From Candidatus Methylobacter oryzae (GTDB lineage: Bacteria > Pseudomonadota > Gammaproteobacteria > Methylococcales > Methylomonadaceae), in the NCBI RefSeq assembly GCF_003994235.2, contig NZ_RYFG02000085.1, forward strand, positions 1-35,806: a stretch of DNA of 35,806 nt, written 5' to 3'. Position 1 is the first letter of the stretch. Each line of letters starts with the position of its first letter. Position numbers and translations under genes: made by a program. A model generated the notes under the pieces. That model saw only the letters and a program-made list of their open reading frames with translations, was not told where the DNA came from and ran no database searches. Below are positions 25,959-33,929 of the stretch, piece by piece.

Positions 25959-26444
25959 CTAGAGAAATCTAATATTTAACTCATCGAATAACGCACTGAC
26001 CATCGCGCCGGAAAATCCACGATGCAATAAAAAACGGCCGCGCCTTGCCCACTCATTACGATCCAACACAGTGTCGCGCCCATATTTCTTGCTGTAAACC
26101 TGCTCCAGCAGCTCAACCCAACCACCGGCCTCTTCCTGCACAATATGTTCAAGATCAAACGACGCTATACCGTTTTGCGAAAGTTCGTAACTGACGCGAA
26201 TAGGGCCGTAACCCTTCTGGATACGGGACCGTGCATAACTTTCAGCATACCTTAGATCGTCCTGCCAACCTTGCCCTGCCAACTCGTCGATGACAGGTTG
26301 CGCATCTTCCCTGCTAAAACCTCTTAGAGCCAGCTTATTCAGCAACTCTTTCCGGCTGTGCTCTCTTTGCGCTAATAACCGCAAACAAATTTCCTGAATT
26401 TCTTGCGCAACGAGGGTCTTTTCGCCTTCAGTTTCTGCGTTCAA
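25959..26444 (-). CDS. recX: Regulatory protein RecX
   Basis: The 161-residue helical protein has the three tandem RecX helical repeats: CLRLLAQREHSRKELLNKLALRGF, DELAGQGWQDDLRYAESYARSRIQKGYGPIRVSYELSQNGI, and RGRFLLHRGFSGAMVSALFDEL. RecX binds RecA filaments and limits their extension and activity. It begins at TTG 26444, only five bases after the recA stop, with GATGAG of the recA end as a possible ribosome site; the weak start suits the low RecX to RecA ratio seen in related bacteria. Length is close to the E. coli protein. Confidence 0.93.
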   Translation of the reverse strand: MNAETEGEKTLVAQEIQEICLRLLAQREHSRKELLNKLALRGFSREDAQPVIDELAGQGWQDDLRYAESYARSRIQKGYGPIRVSYELSQNGIASFDLEHIVQEEAGGWVELLEQVYSKKYGRDTVLDRNEWARRGRFLLHRGFSGAMVSALFDELNIRFL

Positions 26445-26449
26445 AAAAA

Positions 26450-27487
26450 CTACTCATCCTCATCGACTCCGTGCTCTTCAACAAGAGGAGCAACTTTTTT
26501 GCCGAAAGCTTCAGCTCTTATTTTTGCTTCAAGTTCTTTTGCTTTTTCAGGATGTTCCTTTAAAAAGACCTTTGCATTATCCTTGCCTTGGCCGATTTTT
26601 TCGTCGCCATAGCTGTACCAGGAACCCGATTTCTGGATAAAGCCGTAATTGACGCCCAGATCAACCAGCTCGCCAAGAAATGAAATACCTTCACCGTATA
26701 AAATCTCAAACTCAGCCTGTTTAAAGGGCGGAGCAACCTTGTTTTTGACGACTTTTACGCGAGTTTCATTGCCGATAACTTCTTCGCCTTTCTTAATTGA
26801 GCCAATACGGCGAATATCAAGACGTACCGATGCGTAGAACTTAAGCGCATTACCGCCGGTTGTTGTTTCAGGGCTACCGAACATAACACCGATTTTCATA
26901 CGGATTTGGTTGATAAAAATGACCAGCGTATTGGAGCGCTTGATATTAGCGGTCAATTTGCGCAAAGCCTGAGACATCAACCGCGCCTGCAAGCCCATAT
27001 GCGAATCACCCATATCGCCTTCAATTTCGGCTTTTGGCGTTAACGCAGCCACCGAATCGACGACGACCACATCGACCGCACCGGAACGCACCAACATGTC
27101 GGTAATTTCCAATGCCTGTTCGCCGGTATCCGGCTGGGAAACCAGCAAGTCATCGACATTAACGCCGATTTTCTCGGCATAACTAGGATCCAAAGCGTGC
27201 TCGGCATCGACAAATGCGGCCGTGCCGCCGAGTTTCTGCATTTCGGCAATTACTTGCAACGTCAACGTCGTCTTGCCGGACGATTCAGGACCGTAAATTT
27301 CGATAATGCGGCCGCGGGGCAAACCGCCGCAACCTAAAGCGATATCCAAACCCAAAGAACCGGTAGAAACCACATCAATGTCGCGCGAAGCGGCCACATC
27401 GCCCATGCGCATAACAGAGCCCTTGCCGAATTGCTTCTCTATCTGCATCAGCGCCGCGCCTAGCGCTTTCTTTTTATTCTCATCCAT
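26450..27487 (-). CDS. recA: Recombinase RecA
   Basis: The 345-residue protein has the P-loop GPESSGKTT at 66-74, the Walker B region [24 protein letters not shown], the L2 loop region [30 protein letters not shown], and an acidic C-terminus ([10 protein letters not shown]). It drives homologous pairing and SOS induction. GAGG lies eight bases before ATG 27487. No CTG-N10-CAG LexA box is present in the 391 bases upstream; only half sites such as CTGTATGGGATAATAA near 27553-27568 are seen, so SOS control, if any, uses a different operator. recX follows after five bases. Confidence 0.98.
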   Translation of the reverse strand: MDENKKKALGAALMQIEKQFGKGSVMRMGDVAASRDIDVVSTGSLGLDIALGCGGLPRGRIIEIYGPESSGKTTLTLQVIAEMQKLGGTAAFVDAEHALDPSYAEKIGVNVDDLLVSQPDTGEQALEITDMLVRSGAVDVVVVDSVAALTPKAEIEGDMGDSHMGLQARLMSQALRKLTANIKRSNTLVIFINQIRMKIGVMFGSPETTTGGNALKFYASVRLDIRRIGSIKKGEEVIGNETRVKVVKNKVAPPFKQAEFEILYGEGISFLGELVDLGVNYGFIQKSGSWYSYGDEKIGQGKDNAKVFLKEHPEKAKELEAKIRAEAFGKKVAPLVEEHGVDEDE

Positions 27488-27878
27488 TATGTAGTCCTCT
27501 TACGCCCTGCGGCTATGTCGGTTAAAAAGAAATATCGCCAAAATCAAATCGCTTATTATCCCATACAGACAAGGGATTCGGATAGTGCTGATTTACTCGA
27601 CCATTAAGATACGACGTTCTATATCATCGCCTCTGAAAAAGATAGCCGCTAATTTTGCGTTATCATTCTTCCGCCGAATCTCGGTTATTTTAATGTTCCG
27701 ATACCATGGTCGGTAGACCGAACTATTTCAATAATCAATCGTTCACTGTATTCTATAGACCAACTAATCATCGTTCCTATGCCGCTCCCGGCAATGCTTT
27801 ATGGAACGTCTACAACGCCATTTCCGCGGTTTCCACCGGGGCCGCACCACTAAACTAAAAGTTGGAACCTATTAAATA
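27488..27878. other. Divergent recA-cyoE intergenic region
   Basis: This 391-base gap must hold both the recA and the cyoE promoter regions. I see no gene, no canonical LexA box and no clear paired -35/-10. A short palindrome TCGGT-AG-ACCGA (27711-27722) and the half site CTGTATTCTATA near 27748 are the only structured features noted. GAGG close to 27494-27497 on the minus strand is the recA ribosome site. Confidence 0.5.
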
Positions 27879-28766
27879 ATGACTAGCGAATCCCTCCGCC
27901 CATCCTGGAAAAGTTATCTTGAATTATGCAAACCCAAAGTGGTTGCCCTGATCGTTTTTACGGCTATTGCGGGGATGTTATTAGCCGTGCCTGGAATGCC
28001 GCCGATCGGCCTGTTTATCTACAGCAGTTTAGGTATTGCCCTGGCCGCCGCCTCGGCCGCCGCGATTAATCATTACATTGACCGCGAAGCCGATGCGCAG
28101 ATGGATCGCAACAAACACCGCCCCTTGCCGAAAGGCGAATTAAGCTCAACGAACGTCATCACTTTTGCCGCAATATTGGGCGTTGTCGCAATGGCATTGC
28201 TGATTGCTCTCGTTAATCCGCTGACCGCATTGCTGACGTTCTTATCGGCACTAGGCTACGCGATTATTTATACGGTTTACCTGAAACGGGCAACACCGCA
28301 AAACATCGTTATCGCCGGCGCATTCGGCGCGACGCCGCCGATGTTGGGCTGGTGCGCGATGACCAATGAACTGCATCCTTATTCGCTGCTGCTATTCCTG
28401 ATTATTTTCGCCTGGACGCCGCCGCATTTCTGGCCGCTGTCCATCGCAAAACGCAAGGAGTTTGCCAAAGTCGGCATCCCGATGCTGCCGGTCACGCACG
28501 GCGTCGAATACACCCGTTTACAGATCCTGCTGTATTCGTTTTTGTTGTTCATCGTCACGTTGCTGCCCTACCTGACTGGAATGAGCGGCCTGATTTATTT
28601 GGGCGCGGTCGTACCGCTGGGACTGGGCTTTATTTATTTCGCCATTTTGATGATGCGCCGGAAAGACGACAAAACCGCAATGCGAACTTTCTTTTATTCT
28701 TTGATGTACCTGACCGTCGTATTCATTGCCTTATTAGTCGACCATTATTTTAAATTTACATTATGA
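27879..28766 (+). CDS. cyoE: Protohaem IX farnesyltransferase (haem O synthase)
   Basis: The 295-residue UbiA-superfamily membrane protein has about eight to nine membrane helices. It keeps the prenyl-diphosphate binding motif NHYIDREADAQMDRNKHRPLP and the second Asp-rich-like region LFLIIFAWTPPHFWPLSIAKRKEF, characteristic of CyoE/CtaB. It farnesylates haem B to haem O for haem-copper oxidases. Oxidase subunit genes are not in the window. The next gene overlaps its stop by four bases (ATGA), so both are translated together. The ATG at 27879 follows a weak GGA. Confidence 0.95.
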   Translation: MTSESLRPSWKSYLELCKPKVVALIVFTAIAGMLLAVPGMPPIGLFIYSSLGIALAAASAAAINHYIDREADAQMDRNKHRPLPKGELSSTNVITFAAILGVVAMALLIALVNPLTALLTFLSALGYAIIYTVYLKRATPQNIVIAGAFGATPPMLGWCAMTNELHPYSLLLFLIIFAWTPPHFWPLSIAKRKEFAKVGIPMLPVTHGVEYTRLQILLYSFLLFIVTLLPYLTGMSGLIYLGAVVPLGLGFIYFAILMMRRKDDKTAMRTFFYSLMYLTVVFIALLVDHYFKFTL

Positions 28767-29788
28767 CATTCACACACCACGAACAAACGCCGTCCCCAGA
28801 ACATCCGTTCGCCGAATACATCCGCATCCTTGGAAAAGGCAAAAAAGGCTCAAGGCCGTTAACCCAGGACGAAGCCTATAAGGCGATGACGATGATTCTG
28901 ACCGACCAGGTGCTGCCGGTCCAACTTGGCGCATTCCTGATGCTGATGCGCGTCAAGGAAGAAACGCCGGAAGAATTGGCCGGTTTTGCCCAGGCCGCTC
29001 GCGACATTTTCAATTTGGCCGGACATACCGCCAAAGTCGACCTGGACTGGTCGTCGTATGCCGGGAAACGGCGGCATCTGCCCTGGTTCTTGCTGTCGGC
29101 TTTATTGCTGGCCGAAAACCGCATCACCGTGTTCATGCACGGGGCCAGCGGCCATACCGCCGGCCGGCTGTACACCGAAAACATGCTCAGCTATTTGGGC
29201 CTAAAATGTGCGAATTCCATCGAAGAAGCCAAACAGCAACTGGAGCAACAACGGTTCAGCTATTTATCGCTGGAGCATTTTTGCCCGAAACTGCACGAAA
29301 TCATCGAGCTGCGCCCGCTGCTGGGCCTGCGCTCGCCGGTACATACGCTGGTGCGCTTGCTGAACCCGTTCAATGCCGAATACAGCATTCAAGGCATTTT
29401 TCACCCCGGCTACCGCCCCGTCCACCAACAAGCGGCGGCGCTACTGAATCAACCACACATGTCGGTGTTAAAAGGCGAAGGCGGCGAAACCGAACGCAAT
29501 CCGGACATGGAATGCCTGGTGCAAAGCGTGCATAACGGCGAGTTGTCCGACGAAAACTGGCCGGCTTTGTTCAAGCACCGGCATATCAAACCGGAAGTGC
29601 TCGAACCCGAACAATTGGCATTGGTCTGGCAAGGCAAAGTTGAAGACGAATTCGCCGAAGCGTCGATCATCGGCACGGCGGCGATTGCGCTTAAGTTGTT
29701 GGGTAAAGCTGATACACAGGAGCAGGCGCAGCAGTTGGCCGAGGGTTATTGGTTGGGGCGGGATAAGCAAAAATATTTAGGCGGCTAA
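28763..29788 (+). CDS. TrpD/YbiB-like glycosyl/phosphoribosyl transferase family protein
   Basis: The 341-residue protein resembles the TrpD2 (YbiB) branch of anthranilate phosphoribosyltransferase-like proteins: an N-terminal helical domain with RPLTQDEAYKAMTMILTDQVLPVQLGAFLMLMRVKEETPEELAGF, then a nucleoside-phosphorylase-like domain with HGASGHTAGRLYTENML, LLGLRSPVHTLVRLLNPF and KGEGGETERNPD. True TrpD uses a GTGGD loop, which is not present here, so anthranilate is an unlikely substrate; E. coli YbiB is a nucleic-acid-binding protein. The four-base overlap with cyoE indicates co-expression, though no metabolic link is obvious. Confidence 0.85.
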   Translation: MTFTHHEQTPSPEHPFAEYIRILGKGKKGSRPLTQDEAYKAMTMILTDQVLPVQLGAFLMLMRVKEETPEELAGFAQAARDIFNLAGHTAKVDLDWSSYAGKRRHLPWFLLSALLLAENRITVFMHGASGHTAGRLYTENMLSYLGLKCANSIEEAKQQLEQQRFSYLSLEHFCPKLHEIIELRPLLGLRSPVHTLVRLLNPFNAEYSIQGIFHPGYRPVHQQAAALLNQPHMSVLKGEGGETERNPDMECLVQSVHNGELSDENWPALFKHRHIKPEVLEPEQLALVWQGKVEDEFAEASIIGTAAIALKLLGKADTQEQAQQLAEGYWLGRDKQKYLGG

Positions 29789-29847
29789 AACCAAGACATG
29801 CTCTGTGCGCGCCTTAAAACTTGCTAGACCTCTTTGGAGATACAAAA

Positions 29848-30252
29848 TTGTGTAAATTATGCGTTAACAATATCCAAAACGTTTTTCAAATTTTAGCTAT
29901 CGGTCAGGAATTTAGAACGCCTGACGATCAAAATTTTAGATCTTTTAGAATTTCACACATTACTCAAAATTCAGTGACAATATTACCGCAACGCAATGGC
30001 TTAACTATCACGCGCGCTGCGTTTGAGGATGCACTTCATTACTTGACTGAAAATAATCACACCGCTGAGAACGTTTGTGAAATTAGGTCTAGCAACTCAT
30101 TAAGACAGGCAGGCCCTCTATGCAGAGCGACCCGCGCCCAAAATCGCAATGTGCGGTGTATTAATTACATACTTCCAATCCTTGCCCATAACCATTTAGT
30201 GGGAATTAATGGGCAACGCCAACCGGTCAACACCACATGGCTAAACAATTAA
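29848..30252 (+). CDS. Unknown 134-residue protein, AT-rich
   Basis: I choose the TTG at 29848 because GGAG (29836-29839) lies eight bases before it; an upstream TTG at 29821 has no ribosome site. The product starts (M)CKLCVNNIQNVFQIL, placing a C-x-x-C next to the N-terminus, and holds the segment PLCRATRAQNRNVRCINYILPILAHNHLVGI with two more cysteines, giving four in all that might bind zinc. It looks like a small soluble, possibly nucleic-acid-binding protein. Base composition is visibly more AT-rich than cyoE and its partner, suggesting acquisition. I do not recognise the family. Confidence 0.5.
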   Translation: MCKLCVNNIQNVFQILAIGQEFRTPDDQNFRSFRISHITQNSVTILPQRNGLTITRAAFEDALHYLTENNHTAENVCEIRSSNSLRQAGPLCRATRAQNRNVRCINYILPILAHNHLVGINGQRQPVNTTWLNN

Positions 30253-30502
30253 TCAATAGTTAATTGGCGACTTACGGCTCACCATGCGGAGCAAAAAGGC
30301 AGTTCGAGCGACAGCGAGAACTGGCGTTCCCGGCAATATATCGCCCCATTATTCAAGCCTTAACGCCCAAAGAGTTAAAACAACAGGTGATGTGCCATGA
30401 CTCAATTAAATATCACATGATAAATTCATGAAAAATATCAGCCCCTTATAAGACAATTGAATCGTATATATCACCTTAGGCTCATTACGTTACGGGGGTA
30501 AA

Positions 30503-30817
30503 ATGCAAAAGTTTGTTGAAATCACCAGAAAAGACAAAGGCTTTGATAAAGAAAATTCGTGGCCTGGCTTTTGTCAAAAAGAAAAAATCCCATTCATCAC
30601 TCTTAAGGCACGGTCAAAGCTCACCACTGTTCAATGGGATTACATCACAACTAAAGCCTATAAAGAATCGATGACTGCAAAACCTGAATTGACCACTTCT
30701 TCGCTGGAAACCGGCAACTTGGGCGTATTGCACTTGAAGCGCTATTGGCACAAGTGCCTGCCGGAAGTCGAAGGTAAGCTTGACCGGGACAGCGTAAAAT
30801 TATTACGAACTTATTAA
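30503..30817 (+). CDS. Unknown 104-residue ORF, possibly a truncated gene
   Basis: The ORF starts with ATG 30503 behind GGGGGT (30494-30499), a good but close ribosome site. The protein is lysine-rich with no membrane segment; the part NLGVLHLKRYWHKCLPEVEGKLDRD reads like conserved protein sequence rather than random translation. It stops abruptly at 30817, overlapping the 3' end of the convergent FimV-like gene by 15 bases, so it may be the amino end of a longer gene cut at this junction. Function unknown. The 250 bases before it show no gene; only a 6-bp inverted repeat CAGTTC / GAACTG near 30300-30325. Confidence 0.5.
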   Translation: MQKFVEITRKDKGFDKENSWPGFCQKEKIPFITLKARSKLTTVQWDYITTKAYKESMTAKPELTTSSLETGNLGVLHLKRYWHKCLPEVEGKLDRDSVKLLRTY

Positions 30818-32872
30818 CTCTTTAAACGTTATATTCAGTTTTTCGCCCATGCGCACTACCTCGGTCCACAACGGATCTGAACCATTGCCCAAAATAGCAT
30901 ACATTTCTTGAGCTTCTTTCTCGAAAGCTTCACGATTTTGTTCTGCAAGATAGACTTCCAGCATCTTGATCTTGAGTTCATTCCGGTCCGGGGTTTCTTC
31001 CATGGCTAAACGGAGAATCTCTTCAGCTTTCTGATGAAGTCCGTATACCAGATATACTCCAGCTTCCATAACGGGGTCAATCACTGTCGAGCCGACAGGG
31101 CCCTCATCTTCGACAGCACTTACCTTGGCCTTAGCAGAAGCACTGGCTACCGGTTTTTCAACACTAGTAATAACGCCCGTCTTGGATACTCCTTCTGTTT
31201 TAATGTTGACAATGTTTTCTAGATTGCCATTCCACATCCGACGACGACTGGCCACAACCCAACCGACAACAATTACGATTAAACCAAGGCTGCCATATAA
31301 TAAAAACGAAGCTAGAAATTCACTCTTTTCTTCTTTAACTGCCGGTGCAGGCACAATTGGCTTCGGTATGCTAACTAACTCAGCAGTCTTTTTAGGCTCT
31401 GGCGGCACCTGCTCCGAGGATACCTCGGGGGCTTGAGCACTTTCAGCCGATTTGACAGCCAGAGGCTCTTGCAACGCGGTTATTTCCTTGTCTTTGAACA
31501 TGATCTGCCGCTGCATTTCCAATATTTGATCTTTGAGCTTAATGAACTGCTTCATTATCTGAAGTTGATCCTGGACATCAGTAATGCAGGTATTCAACTT
31601 CTCCGTATCTTGTGGATTTGCATCCAGTGCCTCGACTGCTATGAATTCGCTCTGGCATACTGCCTTGCTGTTGCCAGTATCCTTTGTTTTCGGCATATTC
31701 AAGTCAAGATGCTGTTGTGCGGTATTGGCCGAGGTTGTCGCAACCTTAACTTGATATTCTGGCATCGCTGCCTGAACTACCGGGCGGCCGCTCTTGCGGG
31801 CCTGCCACTCTACACGCTGCCGTTCCATCTCGGCATCCGCTTCTGCCGCGATAAGATTGGTAACTATCGAAGGATCTTCAATCCGCAACACGTAACCAGA
31901 CTTCATTTGATTGATATTGCCATTGTAAAAAGCATTCGGGTTGGCGCGAACAATAGCAACCATCATCTGATTAATGGTTACCGACTCATTGACTCGCATT
32001 CGCTGGGCAATTCCCTCTAGTGTGTCCTTACGTTTGATTGGGCCGTAGCTTACTCCGGTGTTATTTTTAAGCACCGGCAGCGCTTGAGTATGCGCGGGAA
32101 TAGGAGGAGGCGCCACTGCAGTAATAGAGCCAGCGTCGGGCGCGATAGTCGATTTAGGCGTTGCGGGAATATCGATCCGTTTGGGTGTAGAGAGCTCACC
32201 TGAATATCTAACAGGATCTACCAGAACCGTGAATTCGCGAAGAATACGTCCATGTTTGGAACGGACTTCAAGAACGAAGTCAAGAAACGGCTCAGCAATC
32301 CGATTCGAGGTGGTTAATTTAATATAAGAAGTACCGTTCGCCTTCTTCTGGATGCTGAAATCAATATCTGTCAGAAATGAAGGTCTATCAACGCCAACGC
32401 GGGAGAATTCTTCCTGCGATCCCAGCGACACGGCTAAACTTGTTAAATCGTCACTTTGCATTGAAAACAGCTCAATCTCAGCATTTAGAGGTTGGTTAAG
32501 AGCTGATTTCATGACCATATCGCCCAAACCAAGGGCAAAGGTGGCGGCTTTGGCTTTATCCTCGCCAACGGCTTTAGCTAATCCCGGCTGTTCCGCGACT
32601 GTTTTCTGCGCCCTTCCTGCTTTGTTCGCTTTATCCGGCGATGATTTAGCCACATCATCCTCTTTACCCACCGCCTCTTTAGCCCTGCCTATTTTATGCA
32701 ATACCTCTTTAGGAACCCCGACCGCCTTAGCTACCGCATCCACTGATTTTTCCATGTCTTCCACTGCTTTTTCAATGTCCGTCATTGCGTAAACCGGCAT
32801 CGGATAACTTGCCATTCCTGCTGTCAGTAACTCACTTATCCCTAGAATCAATATTTTTCTTTTTGTTTTCAT
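30803..32872 (-). CDS. FimV/TspA-family inner-membrane protein
   Basis: The 689-residue protein has an N-terminal signal segment, an unusual charged Lys/Ala/Glu-rich stretch (about 30-112), then the FimV N-terminal domain beginning ALGLGDMVMKSALNQPLNAEIELFS and continuing to VDPVRYSG. A LysM-like peptidoglycan-binding part follows (YGPIKRKDTLEGIAQRMRVNESVTINQMMVAIVRANPNAF), then a coiled coil, one membrane helix (LLYGSLGLIVIVVGWVVASRRR) and a cytoplasmic C-terminal FimV/TPR domain (DPVMEAGVYLVYGLHQKAEEILRLAMEETP). FimV organises polar type IV pili and adenylate cyclase in Pseudomonas. The gene stands alone, flanked by orphan ORFs and insertion sequences. It is shorter than the roughly 900-residue Pseudomonas protein. 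Confidence 0.88.
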   Translation of the reverse strand: MKTKRKILILGISELLTAGMASYPMPVYAMTDIEKAVEDMEKSVDAVAKAVGVPKEVLHKIGRAKEAVGKEDDVAKSSPDKANKAGRAQKTVAEQPGLAKAVGEDKAKAATFALGLGDMVMKSALNQPLNAEIELFSMQSDDLTSLAVSLGSQEEFSRVGVDRPSFLTDIDFSIQKKANGTSYIKLTTSNRIAEPFLDFVLEVRSKHGRILREFTVLVDPVRYSGELSTPKRIDIPATPKSTIAPDAGSITAVAPPPIPAHTQALPVLKNNTGVSYGPIKRKDTLEGIAQRMRVNESVTINQMMVAIVRANPNAFYNGNINQMKSGYVLRIEDPSIVTNLIAAEADAEMERQRVEWQARKSGRPVVQAAMPEYQVKVATTSANTAQQHLDLNMPKTKDTGNSKAVCQSEFIAVEALDANPQDTEKLNTCITDVQDQLQIMKQFIKLKDQILEMQRQIMFKDKEITALQEPLAVKSAESAQAPEVSSEQVPPEPKKTAELVSIPKPIVPAPAVKEEKSEFLASFLLYGSLGLIVIVVGWVVASRRRMWNGNLENIVNIKTEGVSKTGVITSVEKPVASASAKAKVSAVEDEGPVGSTVIDPVMEAGVYLVYGLHQKAEEILRLAMEETPDRNELKIKMLEVYLAEQNREAFEKEAQEMYAILGNGSDPLWTEVVRMGEKLNITFKELISS

Positions 32873-32916
32873 CGCATTCTAACTATTAGAAATAATTGTT
32901 ACCTGATGTTAAGTAT

Positions 32917-33926
32917 CTATGCAAAATTAACCCGGTATTTGCCACCCAAATTTTCAAATATTTCGCTCAACGCAGAGCGCATCGCTTCATAACAATGGTA
33001 GGCCGCCCAAGACAACCACTCGTATTTGATTTTCTTCCATAATATCTCGATTGGATTCAGTTCGGGCGAATAGGCCGGGAGGAACCAAGCCCAAACACGC
33101 TGCTCCAACCATTTCCAGCCAGCTTCAGCCACGGCCTTCCGATGGAACGATGCATTATCCATCACCACGATGGTCAACTTTTCAATGTTACGTGAGCGGA
33201 TGAAACCGTTCATTGCGGCGATGATCTCCTGATGGGTGACCGAGCCATCCGCGGTGTGCCAATAAGCCTCATTGTTCCGATTCAGAAAACCGATGATGTT
33301 GGTTCGACCCGGCACATTGGCGGGTAGGCGCAAGGTTTCACCCTTGTGCTGCCATGCGTAAGGCACACAAGAACGGGAACTAAAGCCGCTCTCGTCAAGG
33401 TAGAAGACATCAAGCTTTCCGATCGCTTCCCGCTCATGGAAGGCCTGCAATATCCGCTTGCCCGCCAAAAACTCCGCTTCGTCACGCTTGTCCTTCAGGC
33501 TCCGGCGGCAGCGTTTCCACCGCCAGCCCTTTTCTTTCAACCAGCGCCGCACTGTGTCCAGTGATACAGTGATACAGCGCACTCCGTTCGTGCCCGGAAG
33601 CGCTCGCACACGACCCGAAGCTGGTGCGGCGCATCTGGGGTCATCTCACACAGCCATTCCAGGTCTGACTCCGTTCCCTTGCGAGGGCGTCCCGAGTGTT
33701 TCTGGTCGCGAAGACCTAACTGTCCATGCTGTTCCCATGCCTTCAGCCATCCAGAAACCGTGTCCCGGTCTACCTCAAAAATGTCCGCTAACTGTGTCAA
33801 ACTGTAGCGCTTACCACTCAAAAGAACCGCATGTGCCCGTTGCCGGAATCGCGGCCAAGAGGCATACCGTGACGCATCCAACAACGTGCGCTGCTCAGCT
33901 TCGCTCAATCGCTTCACAAACTTCAT
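32917..33926 (-). pseudogene. IS630-family transposase, broken by an 8-bp duplication
   Basis: The amino part (33926 to about 33575) encodes MKFVKRLSEAEQRTLLDASRY with a helix-turn-helix (YSLTQLADIFEVDRDTVSGWLKAWEQHG). The carboxyl part (to 32917) holds the DDE catalytic residues in FYLDESGF, VVMDNASFHR and YSPELNPIEILWKKIK. The two are in different frames. At 33559-33574 the unit CAGTGATA occurs twice in tandem; removing one copy restores one frame reading ECAVSLDTVRRWLKEKGW and a single protein of about 333 residues, normal for IS630. So the gene looks inactivated by this duplication rather than using a programmed frameshift, although some IS630 relatives do use one. The ATG is four bases from the neighbouring IS end. 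Confidence 0.88.
33559..33577. repeat. 8-bp tandem duplication inside the IS630 transposase
   Basis: CAGTGATA at 33559-33566 is repeated at 33567-33574 and followed by CAG. The extra eight bases shift the transposase frame. Slipped-strand replication is the simplest origin. Confidence 0.85.
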
Positions 33927-33929
33927 TAG

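Noticed and set aside
27553-27568. LexA box in front of recA
   Set aside because: CTGTATGGGATAATAA has only one good half site; the second half does not match ACAG.
31034-32792. Plus-strand frames opposite the FimV-like gene
   Set aside because: They lack ribosome sites and conserved motifs and arise from the skewed codon use of FimV on the other strand.
33537-33609. Programmed frameshift between IS630 orfA and orfB
   Set aside because: No slippery run is seen at the junction, and an exact 8-bp tandem duplication explains the shift by mutation.
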